A program made the translations under genes and the position numbers. DNA of 64,000 bases from Rhodeus uyekii (taxonomy: Eukaryota > Chordata > Actinopteri > Cypriniformes > Acheilognathidae): assembly GCA_037043235.1 (NCBI GenBank), contig JAWRVZ010000055.1, forward strand, positions 1,786,001-1,850,000, given 5' to 3'. Of this stretch, positions 1-13,700 are shown in pieces (within the stretch, counting starts at the first letter, position 1; each line of letters starts with the position of its first letter). A model generated the notes under the pieces. The model ran no database searches, was not told where the DNA came from, and saw only the letters and a list, made by a program, of their open reading frames with translations.

Positions 1-235
1 CAATTCTTATAATTATCAGTTGAAAACACCTGTCCTACTTGATAATTTTGTTGGCAATTTTTGAGGACTAGAAAGTTCAAAAGAACCGCATTTATTTGAA
101 ATGGAAATTGATTATAAAAGATGTATTTACTTTCACTTTTGATCAATTGAATACATCCTTGCTGCATAAATTAATTTCTTTAAAAAAGAAATTTACTGAC
201 CACAAATTTTCATAAGCTACTTTTAGTTTATATTG
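1..235 (+). repeat. Dispersed cyprinid repeat, copy A (partial)
   Basis: Carries a string of short motifs seen again at 4760-4870, 5825-5940, 10701-11179, 17100-17430, 19660-20060 and 38045-38130: gttgaaaacacctgtcct, gaaagttcaaaagaac, catttatttgaaat, cttttgatcaatt, aatgcatccttgctg and ttactgaccccaaactttt-like. The complete copy (10701-11179) has inverted ends, so this is a non-autonomous DNA element. The left end lies outside the window. Confidence 0.75.
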
Positions 236-906
236 TTTGAAGCATGTCTCTAATTGAATCATCTTTCTCAAGGATGATGTTTCATTTGTCCATGGTGCCT
301 CATTTGTGTTTCATTGTTATGTCCGTAGGGGGCGTTCTTTCCCGGCAGGCCTCACTACCCATCCAGAGACATCACATTCTGTCCCGAGCCCTACTCTCAC
401 ACAGTTCTCATCTCACTTCTCACACTGACGACTCCTATACCTTATACTCATCCACCCGTCCTGTACTGACTCAACACAACGGGCTGGATCAGCATTCAGG
501 TAGCGTGAGAGTTGGACACTTAGGGATTTATTCAATCATACATGCCTGCAAACTCAAGAGTTAGATTCAAGCATCTTTGAGAGCAAAAAGTCCTCCATCC
601 CTGACCATGCGAACAACATAAACTGCACTTTAACCCATCATAGCCACATTTAGGCAAGTTTTCCAAATGCACGTGATTCCTAGTCTAAATCTTATTTTGG
701 AACTGAGCTCTAAATGCCATAACACACCAAGCCAACATCTGGTTGTCAGATCATTTTCTGTGGGATGTTCTGCCCCATTGCTCGTCGGCATTAGTTGGAT
801 CTCATCGGTGGCTTTCTGGCTGAATTGAGCATGTTGAATCGGTGTCAAGCAGTTGGTCAGACGGTCCCCCTTATTGGCTTCTTAGTTTAGCGAGCCACTG
901 TAGGAG
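236..906. other. Intronic stretch, no feature seen
   Basis: Presumed caskin2 intron upstream of the first visible exon. The small open frame at 244-564 has no recognisable domain and lacks splice support. Confidence 0.4.
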
Positions 907-1681
907 TGTCAGGTTTGGGGAGAAGCGAGGACTCAATTGTGCAGGTTAGGGCTTTTATTGAACAAAAAAAAAAAAAAAAACTCAAACCAAAACTAACCCG
1001 TGGGGGGGAAAACAAGACCGCCTAACTAAAGAACTTGACGGGACTTAACTAGTACAGGATCAGGAACAAGCAGCATGACGACAAGAAAGACAGCGACGTG
1101 ACACAGGACAGCAAACATGAAGGGCTTAAATACACACAGGAGGAAGGATCTTATCAATTGATCAGGAAACAGCTGGGACAAATCAAGCTAATGACATGGA
1201 AACAAGGTGGGTAGGGTTAACAATGACCAGACACAAACACACAGCCAATGTGGACGCGCATCGCCACGTGTTCACACGAACACAAAGACAGCGCACAACT
1301 GGTGAAAACCAAACTGCACGTGACACGAAAATGCAACATGAAAGACGACACTGCACACAGACAGGAGAGGACGCGGTTCAAGCAAAGCCCAAAACAGCGC
1401 CCACTCACATAATATAGAGCGCACGAGAACGAGAAACCACTCGTCTCGCACGCTCACGACAAGCACGAACACACGGGTCATGAATGCCCGAATCCCGAAA
1501 CGAAACTGAACCAGACCAAAGTATCGGGACCGCAAACAAGACGCTACACAGACAAGAGTACACACGACTCGAACACTCGAAGCCGCGTGCATACACACAA
1601 AACTCAAGACATTACGGTAGTGTCAGAGCTCTGCCACAACACCAAGAGATAGACTAGATAGAATGTGGCAGAACCCTGACA
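907..1681. repeat. Repeat with tgtcagg…ccctgaca ends
   Basis: Starts tgtcaggtttgggg, contains an A-run and an acacaggac-type GA-rich body, and ends gtggcagaaccctgaca. Its last ~280 bases recur at 15238-15533 (shared pieces such as gagaacgagraaccactcgtct, gaaactgaaccagaccaaa and acgctacacagacaagag), ending with the same gtggcagaaccctgaca. A more distant relative lies around 38640-39170. The superfamily is not recognised; the ends are loosely inverted. Confidence 0.65.
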
Positions 1682-2040
1682 AGGAGAAGAAAAATGATGA
1701 AAGCAAGACATGATCTACATGATTCATATTTGAAATGGAGAGTGAGCGCTACTTACAGTTTGTATAATCCGCAGTCCTACTATCTGTTTCCCTTTTTGGA
1801 TGAGGAATATAGGCTACTTCCACCAGCTGAAATAGACAGTCATTCCCTCTCACACAGGAGCAGAGACATGTTCACTGTAGTCTTTATGCTGTGTTCAAGT
1901 AAAAAAAAAGTACACGACATGAAGAGACAACACAGTTTGCTTTCATCACCGCTAGTTCTTTGATGTCGATTTAGTGTGTCACGGCCTTAAGACTCCCAAA
2001 GTTTCCCCCTCTGGCCCTTTAAAGTGTTTGTGTTTGCTAG

Positions 2041-2130
2041 GTGTGCTTCCCGACAGTCCCAGTGCCCTGTGTAAGCCAGCTAGTCCCAAAGAGCCAGAGG
2101 ATATTTGGGTCCTCAGGACCTCTCTAAATG
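2041..2130 (+). CDS. caskin2: caskin2 exon with IWVLR (CASK-binding-like) motif
   Basis: Encodes SPSALCKPASPKEPEDIWVLR then TSLN, with the last base starting a Gly codon completed by the next exon. The donor is AATG|gtaaga. The acceptor is ambiguous: the AG at 2039-2040 follows a T-rich tract, and the AG at 2055-2056 is also possible. Both keep the same reading frame downstream. EDIWVLR resembles the EEIWVLRK sequence by which Caskin-1 and Mint1 bind the kinase domain of CASK. Here the following Lys is Thr. Confidence 0.8.
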
Positions 2131-3403
2131 GTAAGAGTTTCCCCGGGCCCTTGTTCGTCTCGAGTATTTCCCTAACCTGGTCCTAAAGCCTGCACATCAG
2201 TGACTCTTGTGTGAAGTCGAAGTTTTCCCCAGCTGTTTCACATGGTTCCTGTTCCCTTAGGCTATATTTGGCCTACGTGTGTCAGCCTACAATCAGTTTG
2301 CTATTCACGTTCCTTGATTCACACTAGTCCTCCTCAACTTTCCCTTGTGTTCCTAACATCCCCCCTGTCTAGAGGGACCTTGCTGGAGTTCAAGGTCACA
2401 GTGCAAAAAAACTTTCCTCTATTTATTTGCCAGTGTGTAAAAAATGTGTGTTTTTATGGGACAGTATTTCACCAACTGTTCTTTTTCTTTCTCCTATCTT
2501 TGTCGGTTCCTTTTTCTTTCCATCAGGAGACAGGAACAGTGTGGGGAGTGCAGGCAGCATGGGCAGCAGTCGCAGTGCTGGCAGTGGACAGAGCACTGAG
2601 GGAAACTTTCCACACAGTGGACCCCATCAGTCACCTTCTGTTGTACAGGACTCCAACAAGGTGGGCTTCATTCTCACACACATCTAGTACTTCCTTTAAG
2701 CAAGGGCTGGGCAACTCTGGCCTTCAAGATCCACTTTCTTGCAGAGTTTATCTCCAATCTCATCTGCCTGTAGCTTTCTTCATTAGCGCTGCTTCCGAAA
2801 TCGAAAGCCTACCTACTATATAGTTCGCGAAAAATGGTATGCCAACATAGTAATATGTACTATGTAACACATAGTATTCGAAAAACAGTAGGCACTGTAT
2901 GTCACGTGACAGTAACAACATTTGATTCATGCTACCCATACTCATAATGTATAAAAAATATAAAACAGTATGCTATTTCGGACACAGCATAGTAATTTTG
3001 AAGACCCAGAATAGTTTGTATAAGTGTGTTTAATTAGGGTTGGAGTTTAAGCACATGCTTTAAGCTGGATATTTTGTTTTTCTGTCTGTATGTCCATTGA
3101 TTTTCTTTTGGGAACTGAAGCTGTGAGAATACTTGTGAGGAGAAATATGCAGCACTGATTAATTCTTGAGATAGGTAGGCCATCACAGTACATAGATTTC
3201 ATGGTTCATAAAGGCACCAGAGGGAAAAAATAATGACTGTTAAATAAAGAAGCCCACAGAAGCCTTTTTGTTATGTGCTCTCAATATCTTATTTGTCTTG
3301 TAATTTTGGCAAAGCACGTTATTTTCAGTCATCTTATTTTGAGACTCTGTGCTCATGAATACTGCATTAATTTGATCATAAATTCACTTAAAACATTAAT
3401 GTG

Positions 3404-3499
<96 letters not shown>

Positions 3500-5201
3500 G
3501 TACATATATATACATACTCACCTAAAGAGTTATTAGGAACACCTGTTCAATTTCTCATTAAATGCAATTATCTAATCAACTAATCACATGGCAGTTGCTT
3601 CAATGCATTTAGGGGTGTGGTCCTGGTCAAGACAATCTCCTGAACTCCAAACTGAATGTCAGAATGGGAAAGAAAGGTGATTTTGAACGTCATGGTTGTT
3701 GGTGCCAGACGGGCCGTTCTGAGTACTTCACTGTGTATCTGAGTATTACATTTCTGCTCAGTTACTAGGATTTTCACGCACAACCATTTCTAGGGTTTAC
3801 AAAGAATGGTGTGAAAAGGGAAAAACATCCAGTATGCAACAGTCCTGTGGGCAAAAATGCCTTGTTGATGCTAGAGGTCAGAGGAAAATGGGCCGACTGA
3901 TTCAAGCTGATAGAAGAGCGACTTTGACTAAAATAACCACTCGTTATAACCGAGGTATGCAGCAAAGCATTTGTGAAGCCGCAACACGCACAACCTTGAG
4001 GCGGATGGGCTACAACAGCAGAAGACCCCACCGTGTACCACTCATCTCCACTACAAATAGGAAAAAGAGGATACAATTTGCATCAGCTCACCAAAATTGG
4101 ACAGTTGAAGACTGGAAAAATGTTGCCTGGTATGATGAGTCTCGATTTCTGTTGAGACATTCAGATGGTAGAGTCAGAATTTGGCATAAACAGATTGAGA
4201 ACATGGATCCATCATTCCTTGTTACCACTGTGCAGGCTGGTGGTGGTGGTGTAATGGTGTGGGGGAATTTTACTTGGCACACTTTAGGTCCCTTAGTGCC
4301 AATTGGGCATCGTTTAAATGCCACGGCCTGCCTGAGCATTGTTTCTGACCATGTCCATCCCTTTATGACCACCATATACCCATCCTCTGATGGCTACTTC
4401 CAGCAGGATAATGCACCATGTCACAAAGCTTGAATCATTTCAAATTGGTTTCTTGAACATGACAATGAGTTCACTTTACTAAAATGGCCCCACAGTCACC
4501 AGATCTCAACCCAATAGAGCATTTTTGAGATGTGGTGGAATGGGAGCTTCGTGCCCTGGATGTGCATCCCACAAATCTCCATCAACTGCAGGATGCTATT
4601 GTATCACTATGGGCCAACATTTCTAAAAAATGCTTTCAGCACCTTGTTGAATCAATGCCACGTAGAATTAAGGCAGCTCTGAAGGCAAAAGGGGTCAAAC
4701 ACAGTATTAGTATGGTTTTCCTAATAATACTTTTAAATATACCTTTTATAATAACGGTTTTTATTTGAAAATGTAATTTGTTCCTGTGATGGAAAACGGC
4801 ATTTTCAGCATCATTACTCCAGTCTTCAGTGTCACATGATCCTTCAGAAATCATTCTGATATGCTGATTATATTATATGTGTCACAGTGGTGTAGGGATG
4901 AGGGAACCAACTTAAATAACTGAGGAAATAACTGAAAAGACTTTAATAATAAACTTTAAACAAAAACATTTTAAATATACAAAACAAACGGCACTTTTTG
5001 AATACAGAAACAGGATGAACACAGAAACAGGACGCGACCAGAAAAACACACCATTGTACGGATAACTCTCAACAGGTACCGAAGGAAACACAGGTTTTAA
5101 ATGTATAAGGGTTGAAGGAGGGAATTAGACAGGTGAATGGAAACACATTGGGAGATCACAGGATGAAACAGGAAGTAGACAAAGAGATGACTGACATGTA
5201 G

Positions 5202-5244
<43 letters not shown>

Positions 5245-7757
5245 GTAATACCTTGAGATATGAGCGTCCTGACATACGAGTATTCTGAGATACAAGCAAG
5301 CCTTCAAGCTAATTTTTTGCTTTGAAATACGAGTAAATATTTGAGATATGAACAGCTGAGAGACGCAGATGCTAGGTGTTCCAGCACTAGTGGGCCACCT
5401 TGTTTTACAGTGGGGGTTACCAGGGGTGTCGAGTGATTCACAAGTATTAAGCTGAGAGCAGCACAAGTTATGCGTGTTCAATAATAATAAATATGAGGTT
5501 CCAACACACTATAAGGGAAAAACAATACACTTCCGTATTGTGCTTGCATTATCTACGCAATGTACGTTATCTACGTAATCCCTCCTTCCTCCTCCTCCAC
5601 ACATGCTGCTACTGTATCGTCTGTCTCAAAGTTAAGAACTCATTATTAAAGCCATTTATTTATGTCACAGGAATCCTTATACGTATACTATCATTTTTCT
5701 ATAATGTCTGTATAGGAATTAAAACATGTTATATCCAGTTTTTTTTTAACGAGATACGAGCAATTCAAGTTACGGATCTCAAGGTATTACTGTATACATA
5801 TTTAATATACCTTTTATAACCTTTTATCTTTACTGTCACTCTTTTGATCAATTCAGTGCATCTTTGCTGAATAAAAGTATTAATATCCTAGAAAGAAACC
5901 TTACTGATCCTAAACTTTTGAACGGTAGTGCATGTAGCCAAAGGGTCCAGCAAATAGAAAATGGAAGGGAACATAGCTCTCATCTCTATCACAGTGCTAT
6001 TCCCACTATGTAATATTATATATTACGTAACGCAATAATCTCTGCATTTTAAATGCAGCTGAGCATAGTGTTACTCATACTGCAGCGTTTATTGCATTTT
6101 AATTTTCCACTGCACACTTAATGTAGATTTCATGCTGTGATTTACCCATAATATTCTCAGTGATTGAGTCTGTAATGGAGTCTTACATTTGAAATTAAAG
6201 AGATATTCATTTATGTTCTTGTTGATAAGTATAATTAATATTCATGTGTAGTAATTAGACACTCTGTGTGAAGTCTTTCACACTCTGTAGTCATAGCTCT
6301 GAGCTATTTCTGCCAGACAGCTGTTGAGTTAAATTTGACACAGTGTTGTGTTTTTCCTACATGTAGCTGCCTCCCTCTGCTGGAGAACTGGTGGAACAGT
6401 GCAGTCAAGTCCATGACCCTTCAAAACAGATGGACCCTCATTCAGGTCAGCACTGTCTTCAAGAGACCAAGCAGTACAAGCAGACGTGACGAATTGAAAC
6501 TAATAAAAAGATACAAAAGACTTACTTAGTTGGAAAATATGTATATATAAACATACATACACTATAAATCACATTTTAAAATATCAGAATGTTTGAGAAC
6601 TTACTTTTCTAAGAAAATTATTGTTTATTAAAATTATATTACAAGATTTAATATTTTTCTATAATTATATATTGAATAGATAAGTGTGTCTTAAGTGCCC
6701 AAATGTGTTTCAGGGCTTCTGTATAATAAAGTTGAAAGACACTCATTGAAAGTACAAAGCAAAAATAAAAGACTTTTGCACTCTCCTCTAGCTAACTCTT
6801 ATAATTTGTAATATCCTTGAGCATGTCTGCATGCTGTGTCTTGCCCATGAAAAAATTTAAATGGTGTAATACAAATGTCACCTCAGCCCTGTCTGTTCAT
6901 TAATTATTCTATTCTTAAAATTAAATTAGCCATTTATCTCATACATCTATTATGGTTTAAAAGTAAGAAAACGTTCCTCCCAAGACCACAATAAAGACGC
7001 AAGCAGGGCAGCTTAAAATACCTGCTCATACCTGCTCATTTTTTACTTAAAGACTGATACTATGTAGTGTCAGATTTCAGTAGGAGGGACACAACAGAGG
7101 CAAGTCAAAAATACCAAAGAATAGAGGAGAATTTGAGAGGGAGAGAAGATTATCAATGACACGGACACTAGAGAGTGTTTTTGTAGTGGCTTTGGCTAGA
7201 AGAGGATCTAAAAATAAGCATGAGATCGAGAAACGCTCCTGAAATCAGCTTATTTTATGGAGGTAAGTTAAATGGATGCGCATTCACATGCATATTATTG
7301 CCACTCTGGACATTTTATAAAAGTAGATATAAATTTAATCTTATCATCATGCTTTGTTACACGTCAATGGCTTATATGGATTTTTATTATTTCATGACTT
7401 TGTAACTTTAGTTTCTTGCCAAACAGCACCTTGGTGTACTGTTTGTTATAGAAGAAGGTATATGCATGTCGGTCTCCCACATGAACACATACTTTCACAA
7501 TCACTCATCAAAACAGCCTTAGGTCTTAAATCCTCATCTCTAAATGTCAGCGATTGCGCTATTCTGGCATGATCCATTGTTAATAATGATGAAAAAACAG
7601 TGCCTTGAGTCACAGGAGAAAATTCTTTTCTGCTGAAACATGTACTCCATCAGCACACTGAATTTTAACATGTAGGTACAATAACATGTATGACAGACTG
7701 CTCCGTGAGTCCATACTCCACAGCCAAAGGCAATAGCTAAGTCTATGACCAACAGTA

Positions 7758-7791
<34 letters not shown>

Positions 7792-10700
7792 TTTAGGGGC
7801 TCTTGGACGGAGAATTCCACTGAGCAGCTCCAGACCCGGAGAACAACATGTCGTTCATCCACAGCATCTAGATTGCAGGGTAAGGCAGAACATCATATTA
7901 TACAACAGTATACATTATTTTTAAAATGTAGTATATAGAATGTATTCTGTGAGCCATATACAAATCGTTTGTTTTCAAGAAAGAGACTAACTCATAGTCC
8001 AATGTGCTTGATTTGACATTTCATTTCAACTGGATAATAGTGATAAGATGATAATAATAATTAATATTTATATTATTATTTATATATTAATTAACTATTA
8101 ATATTATTATAAATTATGCTGTACTAAGTCATTATTATTAGTAGTATTTTATTTACATTTATTTAATAGATTTTACAGTACATACTGGATTAACTTATAT
8201 AAAACCAATAATAGTTGGTCACACTTCACCTGTCACCTCACAACTACAATTCCCATGATCACCTGCACACTCTTTCCAATCATCCACACATGCCATCACT
8301 CATCCTCATTTGCTCCACCACATTTAAGCTTGCTTCAGACACTCATCTTGGTCTGGTCTTGATTATGTTCTTACTTGAACACTTACCCGACACATATCAT
8401 TACAACATGTACCTGGGAAATATAGAGCCTACCCTCGGATCGATCCGAGGTCTTCATCCAGGTCTTCATCCAGCCATCAAGCAATCTCCAACCCATCACT
8501 CCTACAAACCAGGAAAAAAACAACTGTTATTGAATGCCACAGTTACCATCGCTCTGTTGGCCTCTTCACTCACCTGCTCACATCGCAAATTGTCTACCTC
8601 ATCTTCTAATAAACCTGTTTTACGTGCATGACAGAAGACAAGTTTATTGAACTTTCCCACCTGGTGAGTTGGACCTCAGAATCAGCTCCTGAAAACGTGG
8701 TGCTGATCATTATGGCCATGGCCCTTCTTATGTGTCTAGGCTACACACACGTTGGCTCCAGCCCCAGACCAAAGTCCAGAGAAGGCCTATAGCTCACAAG
8801 CTCACTCAAGAACCCTCTCTTGTCCCAGATGATCCTGCAATTACTGAGGCCAAAGTTACATTGGCTCTAATAATAACCGCCATGGCGATTATGTGTCTTT
8901 GGGCAGCACACATGCCTGTAACTTCCCCCAAGGAGATTTGCCATACCCTCATCACAGCCAAGGAGGCCGTCCAAAATCTTCTCGTTCCCTCGTCTCGTCC
9001 AAGGAGGTCATCCTGATCTCTTTGTTCAGGGCATTCAGGGCACCCACCCATATATCCTCCTGCTGTCTTCATCCAGCCATCAACCAATCTCCAACCAATC
9101 ATTCCTGCAAACCAGATAAGAACTGTTATTGAACGCCACTGTTACCAACACTCTGTTGCCCTAGTATTCCTTTAGCATAGTAGCAATACGCTATCATCTG
9201 AAATGTCTTGTTTTCAGTTGCATGCCTAGTAGCATTTTCACATCTAAATGAACTGTGGCCCTTATCAGGTTGGCTGATTCTGTTATTTAATGCGTAATGC
9301 TCAATCATTTCTTTGTATTAGGATGCTGAGGCTATTTACCAGTGGCTCTGTGAGTTTCAGCTTGAGCAGTACACATCGAATTTCCTCACAGCTGGTTATG
9401 ATGTGCCCACAATCAGCAGAATGACCCCTGAGGTGAGCCATCTTTTTGTGTGTGTATCAGTATTTAAGCACACAGGCTTCTGTGTGTATCCTGCTGCATT
9501 TCTAGCACAACGCGTTAGTATTCACTACTGCATCTAATAGATATCAAAGCTGAACATCAGATAATCAGGTTTCTGAGATGCTTTTAAGAAAGCTATTAAT
9601 TTTGTGAGTGTATCAATCTTTTTTTTGTATGGTTTTAGGATCTCACTGCTATTGGTGTTACAAAGCCTGGCCACCGCAAGAAGATCTCTATTGAGATTAG
9701 CAACTTGAATATCCCAGAGTGGTTGCCGGATTACATTCCAGTAATTCAAAGCTATATTTTCAAATTAACAGTTTACACACTTGCACTGTATAAATGAGAA
9801 CAGTAGTTAATAAACATAGTTAATAGTATTAACAGTAGTTAATAATGGCTAAATTCACAGACATGGACTTTTATATGCTTAAAGGGTTAGTACACCCTTA
9901 ATTTCTCACCCTCATGGCGTTCCAAACCCGTAAGACTTTTGTTCATATTTAGAATACAAATGAAGGTATTTTTAATTTAATCTGAAATGTAATCCATTTC
10001 AATTTTAATGAAATTGCTTTGCTTCCATTGGTAGCCTACACAACTACCTTTGTGTTGAAAAAAAACACAATTTATATTTTTAATTGAAACATAGTTTACA
10101 AAATATTAGTCTCTAACGTCTATATCTGATCGTGTTAACAACATACATGCATCGTGGTGCTCTTGTGAAAGCTCATTGGAGATTAATATTTTGTAAATAA
10201 AGTGATACATTTTGGTTTTTTTTGTGCAAACAAAGAACGTGTGCCACTTCATCAAACTGAGGTTAAACCACTGGAGTCACTGTCTTTAGTTTTTACTACA
10301 TTTTTAGAGCTTGAAAATGGTTGTTGCGAAGGCTGTCAATGTGTCTCTCCAAAGCTCTCAGATTTAATCAAAAAGATTTTCATTTGTGTTCAAAAGATTA
10401 ACAAAACTGTTATGGATTTGGAACAACAAAAAGGGGAGTAATTAATGACAGAATTTTATTTTTTGGGTGAGCTAACCCTTTAACCATCAGAAGCATTGTC
10501 GATTAACCAAATAAAACATGTCTGATACAGTCTGTTTGTTTCAGTCTGATATTGGGAAATGGCTCAGCGCTATTGGTCTGCCACAGTACCAGAAAAATCT
10601 AGCAGAGAATGGATATGACTCCATCAGCATAGTGCAGGATATCACATGGGAGGATCTACAGGAAATTGGAATAATTAAGCTGGGTAAGTGGATTGATCGA

Positions 10701-13700
10701 CACTCTACCATTCAAATGTTTTTTTATTTATTAAATTACTTTAATGGTTTTGAAAAAAAGTTGCTTCACCAAGGTTGTTTATCAAAATGGTTGATCAAAT
10801 TTACCAAGGTTGTTGCAACATTGCGAAAAAGCAACATTGTGAAATATTATTACAATTTAAAACAGCTGTTTCCTATTTTAACGTTTAAAAATGTAATTTT
10901 TCATGTAGTACATTTCATTTCACATTACATTTCAGTGTCATTACTCTTCAGTGTAGTCAGTCTTCAGAAATAATTCTAACATGTTGACTTGGTGCTGAAG
11001 CAACAAGTTTTTTCATTGTCATCAACGTTGAAAACAGTTCAAAAGAACAGTATTTATTTGAAATAAAATCTTTTGCAACATTATAAATGTATTTACTGTC
11101 ACTTTTGATCAATGTAATGCATCCATGCTACAAAAAAGTATTAATTTCTATCTTTACCCCAAACATTTGAATGGTAGTGTCAATAGATTTAAATGTCGCC
11201 CTCACATTAGGTATATACCAGATCAAAACCACTTTTTTTTCTTTCAAAATAGTTTTTCCTAAAAGTATGCATTAATATTGTTTGTCTACAGGCCATCAGA
11301 AGAAGCTGATGCTTGCTGTTAAAAAGCTCAGTGATGTTCAGAAAGCTCGAAAAAACCAGGCCGAGGGGCAGGCGATGCTACAGCGCAGGAGAGTTCCCCC
11401 CACCCTCGAGCTGGTGGCCATTGAGCACCACGACAGCTCAGACTGCCCCTCATCCCCTCTATCACCAAAGATGCTCACTTTCCAGGACAGCGAGCTGAGC
11501 GTTGAGCTACAAAACGCCATGGCTCGAAGTGGTTACAGCGCAGGCCAAGATGGCCTCAGCAACGTCAGTGGAACAGCCATGCGTCTTAGTCAAGAAAGCA
11601 TTGGTACGCGATCAGGAGGGTCAGGACGGTCGCAAGAACGCCCGATGGCATCGGTAACCCCCCATAGCCGCTCACAAGAGAGTCTGGGCAGTGTGGACAG
11701 CAGTCCCAGCAAGGAACAATATGCCATTATGGAACCTCAGGATAGAAGCCAAATATCACCCGTCAAAATGGTGCCGGTGTTGCAGCTACAATCTAATCAC
11801 CCCTTAACTGGCAGTCCAGCAAGGACACCGCCCTTAATCAATAGTAAAATAGCACGCTTTGCATACCCACCTGTCCTCGCCAAACCCAGACCGGTGGTTT
11901 CTCCCTCTCAGCCCCATCATGGATCTCCTCCTCAAAGGGGCTTCAGCTATCTGCAGCATCAAAGCTGTAATGCTAAAATGGGTCCAGGTCCAGGTCCAAT
12001 CAGACCCCAGCAGGCAAACGGAGACACATCTAGATCCAAAAAGCGAACTCAAAGTCTTTCACGCTATGCTATGTCGGATGGAGAGAATGATGAAGATGAC
12101 ATCTCAGCCCCTACGACAACTTCCGCCAATGTGGCATCTTATGCCACACTTACTCGCAAACCTGGCCGCAGCCAACCGCCTTATGGCTTGAGTGAGCGGC
12201 AAGTGGGCCGCAGTCATTCCTTTGCCATACGTGCCAAGAGGAAAGGTCCTCCTCCTCCCCCTCCAAAGCGACTGAGCTCTGCCCCAAGTGGGGTAACTAC
12301 AAGCGGGGTTGAAACCGAAAGTGCGGGAAGTGTTCGAAGTATTGCAGCCAAGCTTGAGAACAACACAGGAAGCCCAAATAAGACATGCAGCAGCCCCGTT
12401 TTTAAAGCCATGTCACCAGCCACCCCACCAAAGAATATGGGGAACCGTAGGAGGACCACTAGTGAATCTTCAATGTATTGCGGAGAAAATAATGCAGATG
12501 AAAATATCGGCCCTCTGAGGAACCAGCAATGTTCAGGTACAACATCGTCACAGGAGAGCATACCTTTTGCTGAAGAGGGCAAAGTTACCATCAAACAAAG
12601 GACCAAAATGGCACCTGCTAAGATAGAGTCTGAGGCTGGTGTTGAAATTCTGAAGCAAGCACAATCTTTCAAATTGTCTCTTGAGGTGCCTGAGTTTAAC
12701 TTAAAGGAATCAGACACTGTTAAAAGGAGACACAAGCCCAAAGAACTGCAGATGAAAGGTCAGGGTACCAGCACGCAAATAGGAAATGAGAGGACCACTG
12801 TGACCGAGATGGTCTCGCAACGCATGCAGAATGGTGGATTGACAAAAAATCCTTATAAATCTGGCCTCTCTCCAAAACCAGGCTCTCCACATAAACCTCC
12901 CACACCTTCAAAACCTACACGCCATTCTACTGCAGCAACCTCAGGTAATGCAATGTGTTTAGGCTATTATTTAAAGTGAGAAAAGACATGAGACATAAGA
13001 CATAAAAGACATTAAAATGTATAATGTCACAAAAGATTTAATGTTACAGAAGATTGTTTAAGCCCGTTTTACTTTTAATTTTATTTAAAAAAATGTTGTT
13101 GTTGTTTTAATCCATTAGAATTGATTGACTCCAGTGTTATTTTAGCATTGTTATATACTGTTGTAATATTTACATTTACATTTACTCATTTAGCAGACGC
13201 TTTTATCCAAAGCGACTTACAGTTTGAGGAATATAGAAGCAATTTGTCCAAAGGAAACAAAAACACATAAGAGCGCTTACAAAACAAAGTTTCAAACATT
13301 CTGAATACAAGTAGCACAAGCATGGGGTATAGAAAAAATGGATTTTTTTTTATTTTATTTTTTTGTGAGTGCATGTGTGTGTCATGTTAGGTGCTCATGG
13401 AAGAGATGCGTTTTTAGTAGTTTTTAAACCTCGACAGGGAATCTGCATTCCGGATGAGGGCAGGGAGTGTGTTCCACCAGCCAGGGGTGGTGAATGAAAA
13501 TATTCTTGTGATCGTTCTTTTTCCTCTCTGTGATGGAACCACGAGTCGCCGCTCGTTGATCGATCAAAGGTTTCTGGTAGGTGTGTAGAGTTGTACCAAT
13601 GAGTGGAAGTATGAAGGTACTGAGTTTGTGTAAGTTTTGTATGCAAGAGTCAGTGCTTTGAATTTGATGCGTGCTGCGAGAGGGAGCCAGTGTAGTGAGA

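Noticed and set aside
244..564. A 106-codon ORF near the left edge as a possible caskin2 exon
   Set aside because: The sequence does not resemble any caskin region and lacks suitable splice signals.
12214..12741. A 175-codon open frame antisense to the long caskin2 exon
   Set aside because: It mirrors the codon bias of caskin2, has no domain and no independent support.
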